From Symbiodinium sp. CCMP2592 (lineage: Eukaryota > Sar > Dinophyceae > Suessiales > Symbiodiniaceae), in assembly GCA_905221615.1 (NCBI GenBank), contig CAJNDT010005445.1:1-64000 (forward strand): DNA of 64,000 bases. The letters run 5' to 3'. The position numbers and the translations under genes were made by a program. Under the pieces are notes generated by a model. The model saw nothing but the letters and a program-made list of their open reading frames with translations. It had not been told where the DNA came from and ran no database searches. Of the stretch, positions 33,340 through 43,442 are shown piece by piece (the first letter of the stretch is position 1; each line of letters starts with the position of its first letter).

Positions 33340-34190
33340 ACGTGCATGGCATGACTTGTGTGCAGCATGAGAGCCGGCGCCTTAGGCGCTTCCGAAAAGC
33401 TCCTTCGAACTGCTGCGAGAATCAATGGTTTCCTTAAGTTTTCTTCTTCGGTCTCGGTTTAGGCTCCCCTCCCTAGGACCTGGGGATCTTCATTTGCACA
33501 GTTCCGGCAGGCATTCACTCGATGCTTGAACGCATAGGTCATCCTTGCAGCCCGACGCGCAGATATGATTATGGACCCATCTTCTCATCGACGTGCATGG
33601 CATGAGTTGTGTGCAGCTTGGGCGCCGCCGCTTTAGGCGCTCCCGAAAAGTTCCTTCGAACTGCTGTGTGAGTTAATGTTTGCCTTAAGTTCCGCTTGAG
33701 GTTTCGGTTTAGGGCCCATCTCCCTGGACTTGGGGTTCTTCATACGTACATCTTCGGCAGGCTTTCGCTTGACGCTTGAGTGCACAGGGCATCCCTGCAG
33801 CCGGACGGGTAGTGATGATTATGGCGATCATCCTAGCCCTTTGCTTTGTGGACAGTCTTTCAAGGTTTGTGTCTACGATTTCTGTCCGACCCCTCAGGGC
33901 AGCAATGGTCAACCGCTGTCAAGGATTCCACCTTTTCATCGACGTGCGTTGCATGAGTTGTGTGCAGCTGGGGCGCCGCCGCCTTAAGCGCTCCGGAAAA
34001 GCTTCGAACGGCTGTGAGAATTTATGGGTTACCTTACGTTTTCTGGCTTCGGTTTTGGTTTAGGGCCCCTCTCCCTTAGGACCTTGGGTTTTGTACGTAC
34101 AGTGACGACAAGCATTCGCTTGATGCTTGAACGCTCAGTGCATCCCTTCCGCTCGACGCGCTGGGATGGTTGCAGATGTTTTCTTTATGA
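33340..34190. repeat. Diverged ~250-350-bp tandem repeat (set T2)
   Basis: Three units begin near 33341, 33592 and 33943 with GTGCATGGCATGA(C/G)TTGTGTGC, followed by a Gly/Ala/Arg-coding GC stretch, GGCGCT(T/C)CCGAAAAG and a TTTCGGTTTAGG block. The third unit is the one most changed. No gene recognised. Confidence 0.72.
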
Positions 34191-35435
34191 TTCCTTTCAC
34201 TATGGTCGGGCCGTGGTCGCTAACCCCGTCACGCGCCCCGTAAAAGCAGCAGCAGCAGAGTTGCAATGACTACGGTACCCAGGCCCCAGTCATACCTACT
34301 TACTTAGTCCCCGAGTCCTTCACCTAGGCGCTACTTGTATGTGAGTTTTACACAAGCAATGAGCTTGCATATATGGGGGCAGTTTGTGCATTAATATGTC
34401 GATCCAGCATATAGGATTCCACCCCAGGGGTGTGCTCAGAGGCCACCCTTAATTAAAGAGTTCCTTGACACTTTACTCGTCCTTAAACCCCACACCCGAA
34501 AGAGGAGGCAGAGGGCCATGGATTCGGGGTTTCAGATACCCGCGCTCAAGAAGCCGACTCCACACCAAACTCTCAACCATCATGGGTGTCACACCCACAA
34601 TGGTTTACAGAATTAGGGTTCTCGGAGCTTCGGGTTCTTGGAGCTTTGGGTTCTGGATGTTTAGGTGTAGTGTTTGGCTGGTCTAGGGCCACACTTGTGG
34701 GTCCAAGAATCACTGGGAAGTCATCGAAACATGAACTCTTCGCAAAGCGCCTCAAACTTTTTGCCTGTCACCAGACATCAAGAGAGCCTAACCATACCCT
34801 AAACCCTAAACCCCAACCCATACCTAAGAGCCCCAAACCTCGACACTCCTAAAGCCTGAACCCGCAACCCCTAAGCCGAACTCTAAAATCTACGTAAACT
34901 GCCCCCTAAACCCTAAACCCCAAACCCCAAACCCTAAACCCCTCAACTTTCAGCCCTTAAATCTTAAACTTTGAACCAGCCCTAGACCCTAAGCCCATAA
35001 CCCTAGACTCCGAACCCTGAAGCCGTAACCCCAAAGCCCTGTACCTAAACCCTATAAACCCCTGAACCCTAAAGCCTAAACCCCTAATCCCTACCCCCTG
35101 AACCCCTATATAAACCCATAAATCCTAAACGAAGGTGGAAGGCGACTTATCGCAGCTGGAGGTCCCGTCGTTCCTGGGATGGGACCAGATCTTCCAGTGT
35201 CCCAGATTTAAGGAATGTAATGTACCTTAAAGGATCTAGAAGCGTTCTATAAGGGAACGAAGGAGTTCACTTCGAAGTATAGCAAGATCTGGGATGCCAG
35301 AATTAAGGAATATACCTGAGATAAGAGTAGAGACCCTTCTATGATAAATGAGGAGTGTACCTTAACTTATAGTTGGATCCCCAAGCTGATTTCAGGTACA
35401 TTCCTTAATTAAGAAGCAAATGGGGGCGTCCGGGG
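34191..35435. repeat. Telomere-like repeats, no gene
   Basis: Degenerate CCCTAAACCC units dominate 34790-35130. A long imperfect palindrome with AAGGAATATACC-type sequence lies around 35190-35412 and resembles family B internally. Confidence 0.65.
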
Positions 35436-35559
35436 TACTTGGAGGGTCACGGGACTTAGTAAGTAGGGTTATAAGTACCTTTATTGGGGTTACAAGTAAC
35501 TATAAGTACAGTTACCTTAATTATAACCCTAGTTACTAAGTTTCATGATCCCTTAAGTA
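35436..35559. mobile_element. Family A fold-back element, 124 bp
   Basis: Starts TACTTGGAGGGTCACGGGAC, ends CCCTTAAGTA, TA at both ends. Exactly the family length. Confidence 0.82.
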
Positions 35560-35610
35560 GGGTGGTCAGAGAGGTCGACGAGCCCTTGGTAAGGAATCTT
35601 CCGCAAAATG

Positions 35611-35719
35611 CCCAGAGACTCCAATATCCCTTAAGTAAGGAATATTCCTGAAATTATGGTAGGATCCCTTATATGATTTAAGGTATATTCCTTAATTAAG
35701 GAATATTGGAGTCTCTGGG
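35611..35719. mobile_element. Family B fold-back element, 109 bp
   Basis: CCCAGAGACTCCAATAT pairs with ATATTGGAGTCTCTGGG, and the inner stem has AAGGAATATTCC/ATTCCTTAATTAAGG. Confidence 0.85.
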
Positions 35720-36311
35720 TGCATCGAGGGTGGTCTTGTAAGGGTTTAGGGCCTAGGGGCTAGGGTTTAGCATCTAGTGACCCTAAACTCTGAACCTTTA
35801 AGGTTCCGGGGCATATGTGTCCTTCAGCTCTCTGAGAGGAGCTGCGGAAAGAGCTGTCTCCGCATGCGGCGCGTCTGCAGCCCCTGGCAGAGGTCTGGAT
35901 ACTAGGGGTTTGAATGTACAAACTGATGAGTCTTATGACTACTAGGACCCGTTATATATGAATATTCATTTTCACTATGATTATTGCTGGCATTATTATT
36001 ATTATTGCTGTGTGTTTTCTTATTGCCTTTCTTGATGTTATGACTAGTGGTTTCAAGTAAAATTCCTATAATGATGCTGATGATGCACGTTACCGTTTTA
36101 TGTGTTTGCCGAGGGGGGTCGGGCTTGGCTTTGGGCAGGGTGGCTCGTGAAGTTTTGGATTGAGGGTGTGGCGCTTAGGATTTCTTGGGTGTTGGGTGGG
36201 GTCACGCACATCTTGATGACGGTTTCAATGAGCGTTATCTGCAGTACTGTACGTTGCAAATATCAGCTGACGCGACCTTGCTGCAACTTAATCCCAGAAC
36301 CCTAAACCTTA

Positions 36312-36390
36312 GAAGCTGCCTCCACCCTGTGATGGTGGTATGATGGGAGTATAATCCTTATGGTCACTATTACAGGGTGGGGGCAGCTCC
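36312..36390. mobile_element. Family E fold-back element, 79 bp
   Basis: GAAGCTGCCTCCACCCTGT pairs with ACAGGGTGGGGGCAGCTCC. Relative of the 119-bp copy at 39226. Confidence 0.78.
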
Positions 36391-36538
36391 CAACCTAAAC
36401 CCCTAAACCCGGAAACCTTGATGTAGGGCCAGCCCGGAGCGCTGGAAGTGGGGACAGGTCTCATAGTACCCCTTATAGCAACCCTTATAGAACCCTTTAG
36501 AGAAGGGAAGCCTACTCTACTCTGGCTTTCAAGGCCCG

Positions 36539-36662
36539 TACTTGGAGTGTCATGGGACTTAAGAAGCAAGGTTATAAGGACCTGAACTTGGGGTTATAAG
36601 TAGTATAAGTACAGTTACCTTCATTATAAGCCTAGTCTCTAAGTCCCATGACCCTTCAAGTA
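36539..36662. mobile_element. Family A fold-back element, 124 bp
   Basis: Starts TACTTGGAGTGTCATGGGAC, ends CCCTTCAAGTA, TA flanks. Exactly the family length. Confidence 0.82.
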
Positions 36663-36764
36663 CAACCTACCTGGACCCGGAGCAACCTACTATTTCTTTT
36701 AAGGACTTATACAAGGAAGTCAGAATCCCTGAAAACCTAGCTCATTTGGGGGTTAAGGTCATCC

Positions 36765-36900
36765 TATTTGGAGGGTCGGGGGACTTAGTAAGTAGTCATT
36801 TTAGAGACATATAAGTACCATAACCCCAATTAGGGTCCCTTTTGAGGCACTTGTAAGTGTACTTATAACATACTTACTAAGTCCCCCGACCCTCCAAGTA
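36765..36900. mobile_element. Family A fold-back element, 136 bp variant
   Basis: Starts TATTTGGAGGGTCGGGGGAC and ends GTCCCCCGACCCTCCAAGTA. Both arms carry the same GGGGGAC change from ATGGGAC, so the arms stay complementary. Confidence 0.82.
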
Positions 36901-38840
36901 TGGGTTCTAAAGCCGATCCGCCCGGAGCCCTGGAACTCGAGACAGGCGCTCCTGTCGAATGGCACCACCGGGGAGGTCCTGCTACGGGGGGGCTCCGGAG
37001 TTTGGGGTTTCCGGTTTAGGGGTTTAGGGTTTAGGGTTTAGGGTTTAGGGTTTGGGGGTGTGGGGTTCAGGGTTTAGGGGTTGTGGGTTGATGGTTGTTT
37101 CGGGTTCAGGGTTATTTGAGGTTGGGGAGCACTGGGGGGTTCATAAGCACCTTCTTCCCAAGTCTTCTCATCCTCCATGCAAGGATGTTGGGCTCAAGGC
37201 CTTCGGAAATTCAACGGTGAATGGGTATGCAGGAATAATGTACGGACCCTCAGAATTAGAATCCGGTTTTGGGCTCAATGCTTATCAATATAAAGGACTC
37301 TGAGGGATATGACATGATAGCCGGACGTTTAACAGGCCGGAGGCCTTCAACAGCATACAGGGCTCTTGGTTTAGGTTCAAGTCTCTGTCTTCAGGCCAAA
37401 ACATTCTTCTTGGAGGTTCGGGGTATTTATTACCTATCCATGGGTATAATCACCAGCCAGTCATAAGCCGCCTGAGTTAGTTATTCAGTTTATACTGGGG
37501 TCATGGGCCAGTGAAAATTGCTTAAGTATAAGCCAGCCAGGGTCTAGGGTTTGGGGTTACCGGGCTTGACCCAAGCCCTGCAAATCTGCGGCACTGCCGA
37601 ATTTCTGCTTCTAACCGCCAAAGCGAGGAGTTCACCTGGTCAGGAATTTCGATTCAATGCCGAAGGTCTGATACCCAAAGGCGTGAGCAACACCTACTGC
37701 ACAATCGGACCAGATTGAGAGGAGAGACAGGGTGCCTTGCGAGGGAAGTGATGTTGTTAGTGTGATCCATAGTTAGAAAAAGCCAGTTCCATCCCGTAAA
37801 TAGTTTATGTTGCAGTTAGCTTCAAACTGACTTACCTTGAAAGTTGGATGCGCCCAAAGATAAACTCCATACATTATGAAGACGGCAAAGCATAAGTTAC
37901 CCGACAAACGCAAAACACCTTCTTAGGCTCCCCCCAACAAAGCTCGAACCCCCAAACCCAAGGTCCAGCCCTCCTTGTCCCAATTTGGAAGGGGACCCTA
38001 CAGGGTACTGTCAGGGTTCAGGGTCCAGGCACGCAAGCCTGCAGGAATACAAGTTGCCATAAACCCCAACCAGAAAATCCTAAACCCTAAACCCCTAAAC
38101 CCGTAAACCCTAAACCCCAAACCCTAAACCCTTAACCCCTGATCCCTGAACCCTAAACCCTCCCATAAGCCCCCACCGCGAGAGCCCGTAAAACTGCAGC
38201 AGGTCATTTGGGTCCCCGACGAGGCCGCGGACTGTTGCATGGCTGAGCCTCTCAGACGGAACTTCCCAAGGGTTTTATAAGGGGCTTCCTCAAAGGGATC
38301 TGTAAGGGATCGTTGCTCGGTCTAGGGTTTAGGGTTTTGGGGTTTAGGGTTTGGGGTTAGGGTTTAGGGTTTAGGGTTCTATCAGGGCTTCCTCAAAGGG
38401 ATCTATAAGGGATCTATGAGGAAGGACCTTCCCTGAGACTCCAGCATGCCGTAGTTCAGTTTATATTCTTAGGGGTACTTAGTTTTTTGATTTTATGTTA
38501 CTATATTACTTGAGAAAAGCGAACATGATAACTTTTGGTAAGGTCCCAAGTGCAGTATAGTATTAAGGTTCAATAACTTCTGTAGGTATTCTTAGCAGTG
38601 TAAACCCTAAGTCAAGGAAGCCACATGTCTCTGTGGATCCTTGTTTGGAGTAATTTCACGCTTTTGCGCTTCAGGGTTCAGGGTTTAGTAATTTTGTTTG
38701 CCATTGAAGGTTTTATCCGGCTTGTATGAGCAGTAACTTTTTGGGGTTTCATGAGGGTTCAGGATCGGGGGTTCAAAGGGTTCAGGGTTCAGGAGGTTTC
38801 ATGGTTCAAGGATGCTCAAGGTTTTAGGCCAAAAAATTTT
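36901..38840. repeat. Telomere-like repeats, no gene
   Basis: TTTAGGG runs near 37004-37080 and 38320-38380, CCCTAAA runs near 38083-38165. No recognisable coding sequence; the short frames at 37052-37466 are low-complexity. Confidence 0.7.
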
Positions 38841-38930
38841 CTTACCTTTGGTTAGTAGGGAATGAAGGAATGGGTACTATTATACTATATATTACTATCA
38901 TTCCTTCATTCCCTACTAACCAAAGGTAAG
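38841..38930. mobile_element. Perfect 32-bp-stem hairpin (family I), 90 bp
   Basis: CTTACCTTTGGTTAGTAGGG followed by AATGAAGGAATG is matched without a mismatch by the right arm ending AACCAAAGGTAAG. The loop is 26 nt and AT-rich. TTTT occurs directly outside both ends and may be a target duplication. Confidence 0.9.
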
Positions 38931-38984
38931 TTTTAGGCTGGAGGCTTCAGGGTGCCCGGGTTCAGGGTTGAGGGTTCAGATTGG

Positions 38985-39068
38985 TGTTTAGGGTTTAGGG
39001 TTTAGGGGTTTAGGGGTTTAGGGTTTAGGGTTTAGGGTTTAGGGTTTAGGGTTTAGGGTTTAGGGATT
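38985..39068. repeat. Interstitial telomere-type array (TTTAGGG)n
   Basis: About eleven TTTAGGG units, near-perfect, with two GTTTAGGGG variants. Confidence 0.92.
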
Positions 39069-39225
39069 CGGGTTCAGGGTTCGCGGTTTGGATTTCAGGT
39101 TTTGGGATCCCCGAGTTCGCACAACGCACTCAACCCTTAACCCAAGGGGGGCAGGATTGCATGAGGCAGGGAGAAGATCTATAGAGAAAAGCATGAAGCG
39201 AGCGCCTAAAGGAAGCCTTATATTT

Positions 39226-39344
39226 TAGAAGCTGCCCCCATCCTGTAATAGTGGTATAATAGGAATATAGTAGGGCCCTAATATAACCCTAACCAATCCC
39301 TATAGGTCCTTGTAGTCCCCATTACAGGGTGGGGGCAGCTTCTA
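39226..39344. mobile_element. Family E fold-back element, 119 bp
   Basis: TAGAAGCTGCCCCCATCCTGT pairs with the right end ACAGGGTGGGGGCAGCTTCTA apart from one mismatch. Confidence 0.82.
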
Positions 39345-40309
39345 ACTTATACTACTGTACCCGTATAGGAGCCCGTATAGGAATCCCGGAAAGGGCCTTG
39401 TAAAGGAACGGTTAAGGCGCTACAAAAGGATCCTTAAGCCGCGTCTTGCCAAGACCTTGCCAGATCCCGTGCGGCTGCTCTTGAATGTCCGGGCGTGTAT
39501 AGTTTGGGCGTGTATATTTGGGATGTTTTTGTGAGGACATTTGCAATAGTAAAGATCCTGCTTCACGGAAGGGCTTCTCGCATAACATAGGACATGTCAT
39601 GGTATAGGAGATATGGGTGAATGAGTTCCTATAGGAAGCTCTATGGATAACGGTTGAGATCCTGGAGCCAGCCCGAGACCCTCCACCCTAAAGCCTAAGC
39701 CCCAAACTAAACCCTAAACCTTCCAAGGAAAGCATCACCCGAAACCCTAGACCCCGAAACCCAAGACCCCTTGTTACAAAGCGTCAAGGACCTGCGGCCG
39801 GCCCTTTACGCTCTTCCGACGGCGGCATCACTGTCGCAGCTGCGGCACCCTGGGTGACAACGGAACCCGGAACTCCAGGGTTTGGGGTCTAGGGCTTAGT
39901 TGGGGTTTAGGGGTTTTGGGTTCAGGGTTTAGGGGTTTCGGGTTTTGGGGTTTAGGGCTCAGGGTTTAGAAGTTTAGGGTTCAGAGGCTTTCGGCTTCCC
40001 TTAAACCCCGGAGGGTTTCGTGCAGAGGAGTTGGCTGCAAGGTTAGGGTTTTGGGGTTTAGGCTAAGACCTACTCCTGACCTAAACCCTAAATTCCTACA
40101 GCCCCACATCCCCAAACCCCACACCGCACATGAGCCCAAAAGCGAAGCACCAACACGCCCGAGCTCTTTCACTCAGAAAGCTCAACCCTGATGTTTTAAG
40201 ACGCTCCTAGAGTATGGGAACTGGGATATGCTGGCTTTACAAGATCCAAAACGTCATGATCACCCTTCAACATGTCTGCAGTATTGGGAGCTGAAGAAAG
40301 GAGGTAACA
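39345..40309. repeat. Telomere-like repeats, no gene
   Basis: Degenerate TTTAGGG/GGTTTAGG text around 39880-40060; nothing coding recognised. Confidence 0.65.
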
Positions 40310-40433
40310 TACTTGGAGGATCATGGGACTTAGTAAGTAAGGTTATAAGTACCCTAACTGGGGTTGTAAGTAATTATAAGTAGAGCTACCTTAATTATAA
40401 GCCCAGTTACTAAGTCCCATGACCCTTTAAGTA
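40310..40433. mobile_element. Family A fold-back element, 124 bp
   Basis: Starts TACTTGGAGGATCATGGGAC, ends CCCTTTAAGTA, TA flanks. Exactly the family length. Confidence 0.84.
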
Positions 40434-40852
40434 GAAGCCGTTTCCAAGTCGTCCAGGCAAGATCTTCTGCAACGACTGCGCGCCGCTGCGTGGTGCCTGG
40501 GGACTCATAAAAAAGGGGCTGCAGCTGCTTTAGGGTTCAGAGCCGAGGGTTCAATCACGAAGCGACGGGTCACGATTTGCTCGAAAGCTCGGGGTTGCCA
40601 CTAAGGCCCACTTAGATCACAAGTGCCTCGTACTTCTTGAATCGGCTCGGCTGAGACATTACGATCTTCCCCTTCAGCTGAAGTGTTTGATGGCAGTTTA
40701 AGCAATTGCCGTGTTTCGCACTTCCAGTGGAACCCATAGTCCCTTCCCACCCGTAACATTAAACGTGGGGCCCCCGCCGGCAATAAAACTGCGGAAAGTG
40801 TTCTTGGTGTTAGGGGGGCAGTCTCATCTCTGCTGCCACTTTTGAGGGGTCG

Positions 40853-41095
40853 CGCTCTTGCTCCTGCTCTGGCTCTTGCTCCTGCGCTGGCTTTTGCTCC
40901 TGCTCCTGCTGCGTCTCTTGCGCCTGCTCCTGCTGTTGCTGTTGCTCCCGCTTTTGCTCCTGCTCCTGCTGTTACTCCCTCTCCTGGTTTTTTGGTTTGC
41001 TCTTGATGCTGCTCTTGCTGATGCTCCCGCTTCTGCTCTTGCTCCTGCTCTTGCTCTGACTCATGCTCTTGCTCTTGCTCGTGCTCTTACTGTGC
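40853..41095. repeat. CTCCTGCTCTTG-type minisatellite
   Basis: Degenerate 6- and 12-bp units (TTGCTC, CTGCTC) cover ~240 bp. One frame reads almost pure Leu and is repeat translation. Confidence 0.9.
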
Positions 41096-42197
41096 TCTAA
41101 GGGTACTTGGAGCCTCGAAACCCTTCCTCGAGTTCGGAATAGGTTTTAACGGGCAGGGATGATTTCGGTAGGATTCGCCCCAATGTGTTTACATTATTAG
41201 GGGGGTGTTCAAAAAAAGGGAGAAGGGATTATCTTTTCCGAACGGTTGAGGATCCCGGCCTTCTTGAAAGTTCTTGGTAGCCTCATGTAGGTCTGTGAAT
41301 AACAACTTTCGGCTCTTTCCGAAAGCCTTCGCGAGCAACCGGAAGCCGCCAACCCAAAATCCCAAAGCCCTATATAAACCCAGAAACCCTTAATCCTCAA
41401 TCGACACCTTTCAGGTTCGATAACTTTTCGGGGTAAAGGTCTGGGGTTCAGGGTTGCGGATCCTCAGTGTTGGGGGTTTTGGGTGATGAGGCTTCGACCT
41501 TTCTTTCAGGGTTTAGGGCTTATAACTTATAGGGTTGAGGGTTCAGAGGGTGTGGGGTTTGTAGGGTGTATAGGGTACATGGGGTTTCAGGGTTTGGTGT
41601 TGAGGGTATGGGCTTTGGTTGTTTTGTTGAAGCGGATGCCCAGGCGCCCCGCAGCCCAAGCGCAGCTGCACCAGATGTTGGGAGAAGCGGTGCCACGGCA
41701 AGTCACAGCAAGGGTCTCGCTGTACATTTGTACATGAGCGAAAAACTTTGAACCCGAATCCCTAAGCAACAGACCCGACTACAGGGGTTCCGTGATACAG
41801 GAGCCCTTAATGACTAGAATAGGGTTCGGGCTGCGCTATGTAGTACCCTTTTGCCCTTTTTGTTTGGATTCCTTCATTTTAGCCAACTACTAGGAAGAAG
41901 GGTACCTGTTATTGTTGTTGCAGTGTTGTGGTCACGCTGTGGCTGCTGCTGCTGCTGCTGCTGCTGCGGCTTGCTATTCTTTGTCTTCGCGTTGCAGTTG
42001 CAGCCTGATTCCAAACTCAAGGCCCAAAGCCCGAAGCATGACGGCCTTAAGCCTCAAAACCCTGAACCAACAGAACCTGGAACCCACGCACCATGCCCCT
42101 AGACCGTATGCCCCAACACCTCAGAGAGACAAAGCACCCCTGGACAATAACATCGATGCCCCTTAAACCACGACACTAAACCCTAGAGCCCAAACCC
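41096..42197. repeat. Telomere-like region with (CTG)n
   Basis: A short (CTG)8-type run lies at about 41941-41966. The rest is degenerate TTTAGGG/CCCTAAA text with no recognised gene. Confidence 0.65.
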
Positions 42198-42325
42198 TAC
42201 TTAAAGGGTCATGGGACTCAGTAACGAGGGTTAAAATGAAGGTAACTGTACTTATAACTACTTATAGCCCCAATTAAGGTACTGATCTTACAACGATATT
42301 GAATAAGTCCCATGATCCTTAAGTA
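42198..42325. mobile_element. Family A fold-back element, 128 bp, inverted
   Basis: Starts TACTTAAAGGGTCATGGGAC, ends GTCCCATGATCCTTAAGTA. Confidence 0.78.
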
Positions 42326-42620
42326 GACCCTAAACCCTAAACCCCTATAGATCCCTTATAGAACCCTTTAAGGAACCCCTTAAGGAACCCTACTTACTAA
42401 GTCCCATGATCCTTCGCCACAAAGCCTAAACCGTAAGCACGCCGGAGGTCTCGCCCGCTGCCGGCCGCAGCGCCAGCTCGGATCCCGGCCTCCGAGACAA
42501 CCTCGTCGTAAACATTGGTAGCCTTTTGGGGGTTATAAATAGGGGGACTTAGTAAGTAGGGGGTTAAGGGTCCTTTTACGGGATCTATAGGGGTACTATA
42601 AGGGTTTAGGGTTTAGGGTC

Positions 42621-42731
42621 TACTTGGGGGATCATGGGACTTAGTAAGTAGGGTTATAAGTACCTTAATTGGGGTTATAAGTAAATATAAGTATAGAACC
42701 CTAGTTACTAAGTCCCCTGACCCTTTAAGTA
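42621..42731. mobile_element. Family A fold-back element, 111 bp
   Basis: Starts TACTTGGGGGATCATGGGAC and ends CCCCTGACCCTTTAAGTA. A short internal deletion relative to the 124-bp form. Confidence 0.78.
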
Positions 42732-43114
42732 GCCTTTTTGGGGTTGGGGTTTGGGGATTGCTAGAGTGGCCCCTTCTAGTACTGGTTCTCTCATCTTAAG
42801 CGCTGGGCTAACTCCCATAGGAAACGCTGAAACCTGAAACACTACGCCTTGAGCCCTAAACCTTACACCCTAAAGCCTTAAGCCTAAAACCCGGAGCCCT
42901 AGACGAAGCCCTCAAGCCTAGAACCCTGAGCCCTAGGTCCCAAAACCCTAAAAGCCTGCAGACGCAACCCTAAACCTAAACCCCCAAACCCAGATGCCGT
43001 AAGCCTAAAACCCTAAATCATAAACGCTTCAGCCCCACAGACCTCAAATAGACTTTATATGGAACCGTACAAAAAAGGCAGGTTGCCCCTAAACCTGAGA
43101 CGAAACCCTAAACC

Positions 43115-43119
43115 GTAAG
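43115..43119. repeat. Target site duplication, left (GTAAG)
   Basis: Directly abuts the LTR edge and matches 52207-52211; 5 bp is the copia norm. Confidence 0.9.
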
Positions 43120-43382
43120 TGCTGAAGCAAGGCACTCTCTGACGCACCAGAAACAGCATGTGAATACGACATGGCGGAAGCAAACGAATTGGTAATGCGA
43201 ATTGTTTTACACGAAGCGCACGAACATTGCTGGCTTCTGCCGATCATGGCAATGCTTTGTATACTAGGACCTGCCGTGCTTGACACTGGCTACAGTCTTC
43301 TAGCACTTCGCAAAGCTTGGACCATCAAGGTCTGGTTGATGCACATAATTTCAAGAGGCTGGCAGACTCAAGGCTTTCATCA
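43120..43382 (-). repeat. 3' LTR, 263 bp
   Basis: On the minus strand it starts TGATGAAAGCC and ends GCTTCAGCA, so it has TG...CA ends. It contains 16 bp (about 43195-43210) missing from the other LTR. Confidence 0.95.
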
Positions 43383-43391
43383 CTCCTCCTT
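43383..43391 (-). promoter_or_regulatory. Polypurine tract of the copia element
   Basis: On the minus strand AAGGAGGAG lies immediately before the 3' LTR, the expected place for the plus-strand primer. Confidence 0.8.
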
Positions 43392-43442
43392 GAGCTACCT
43401 GGTGAAGGGAGATCACACACTCCATTCCGCAGTCTGCCCAGC

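Noticed and set aside
40858-41100. 80-codon Leu-rich open frame
   Set aside because: Translation of a CTCCTG/TTGCTC minisatellite; no start context or domain.
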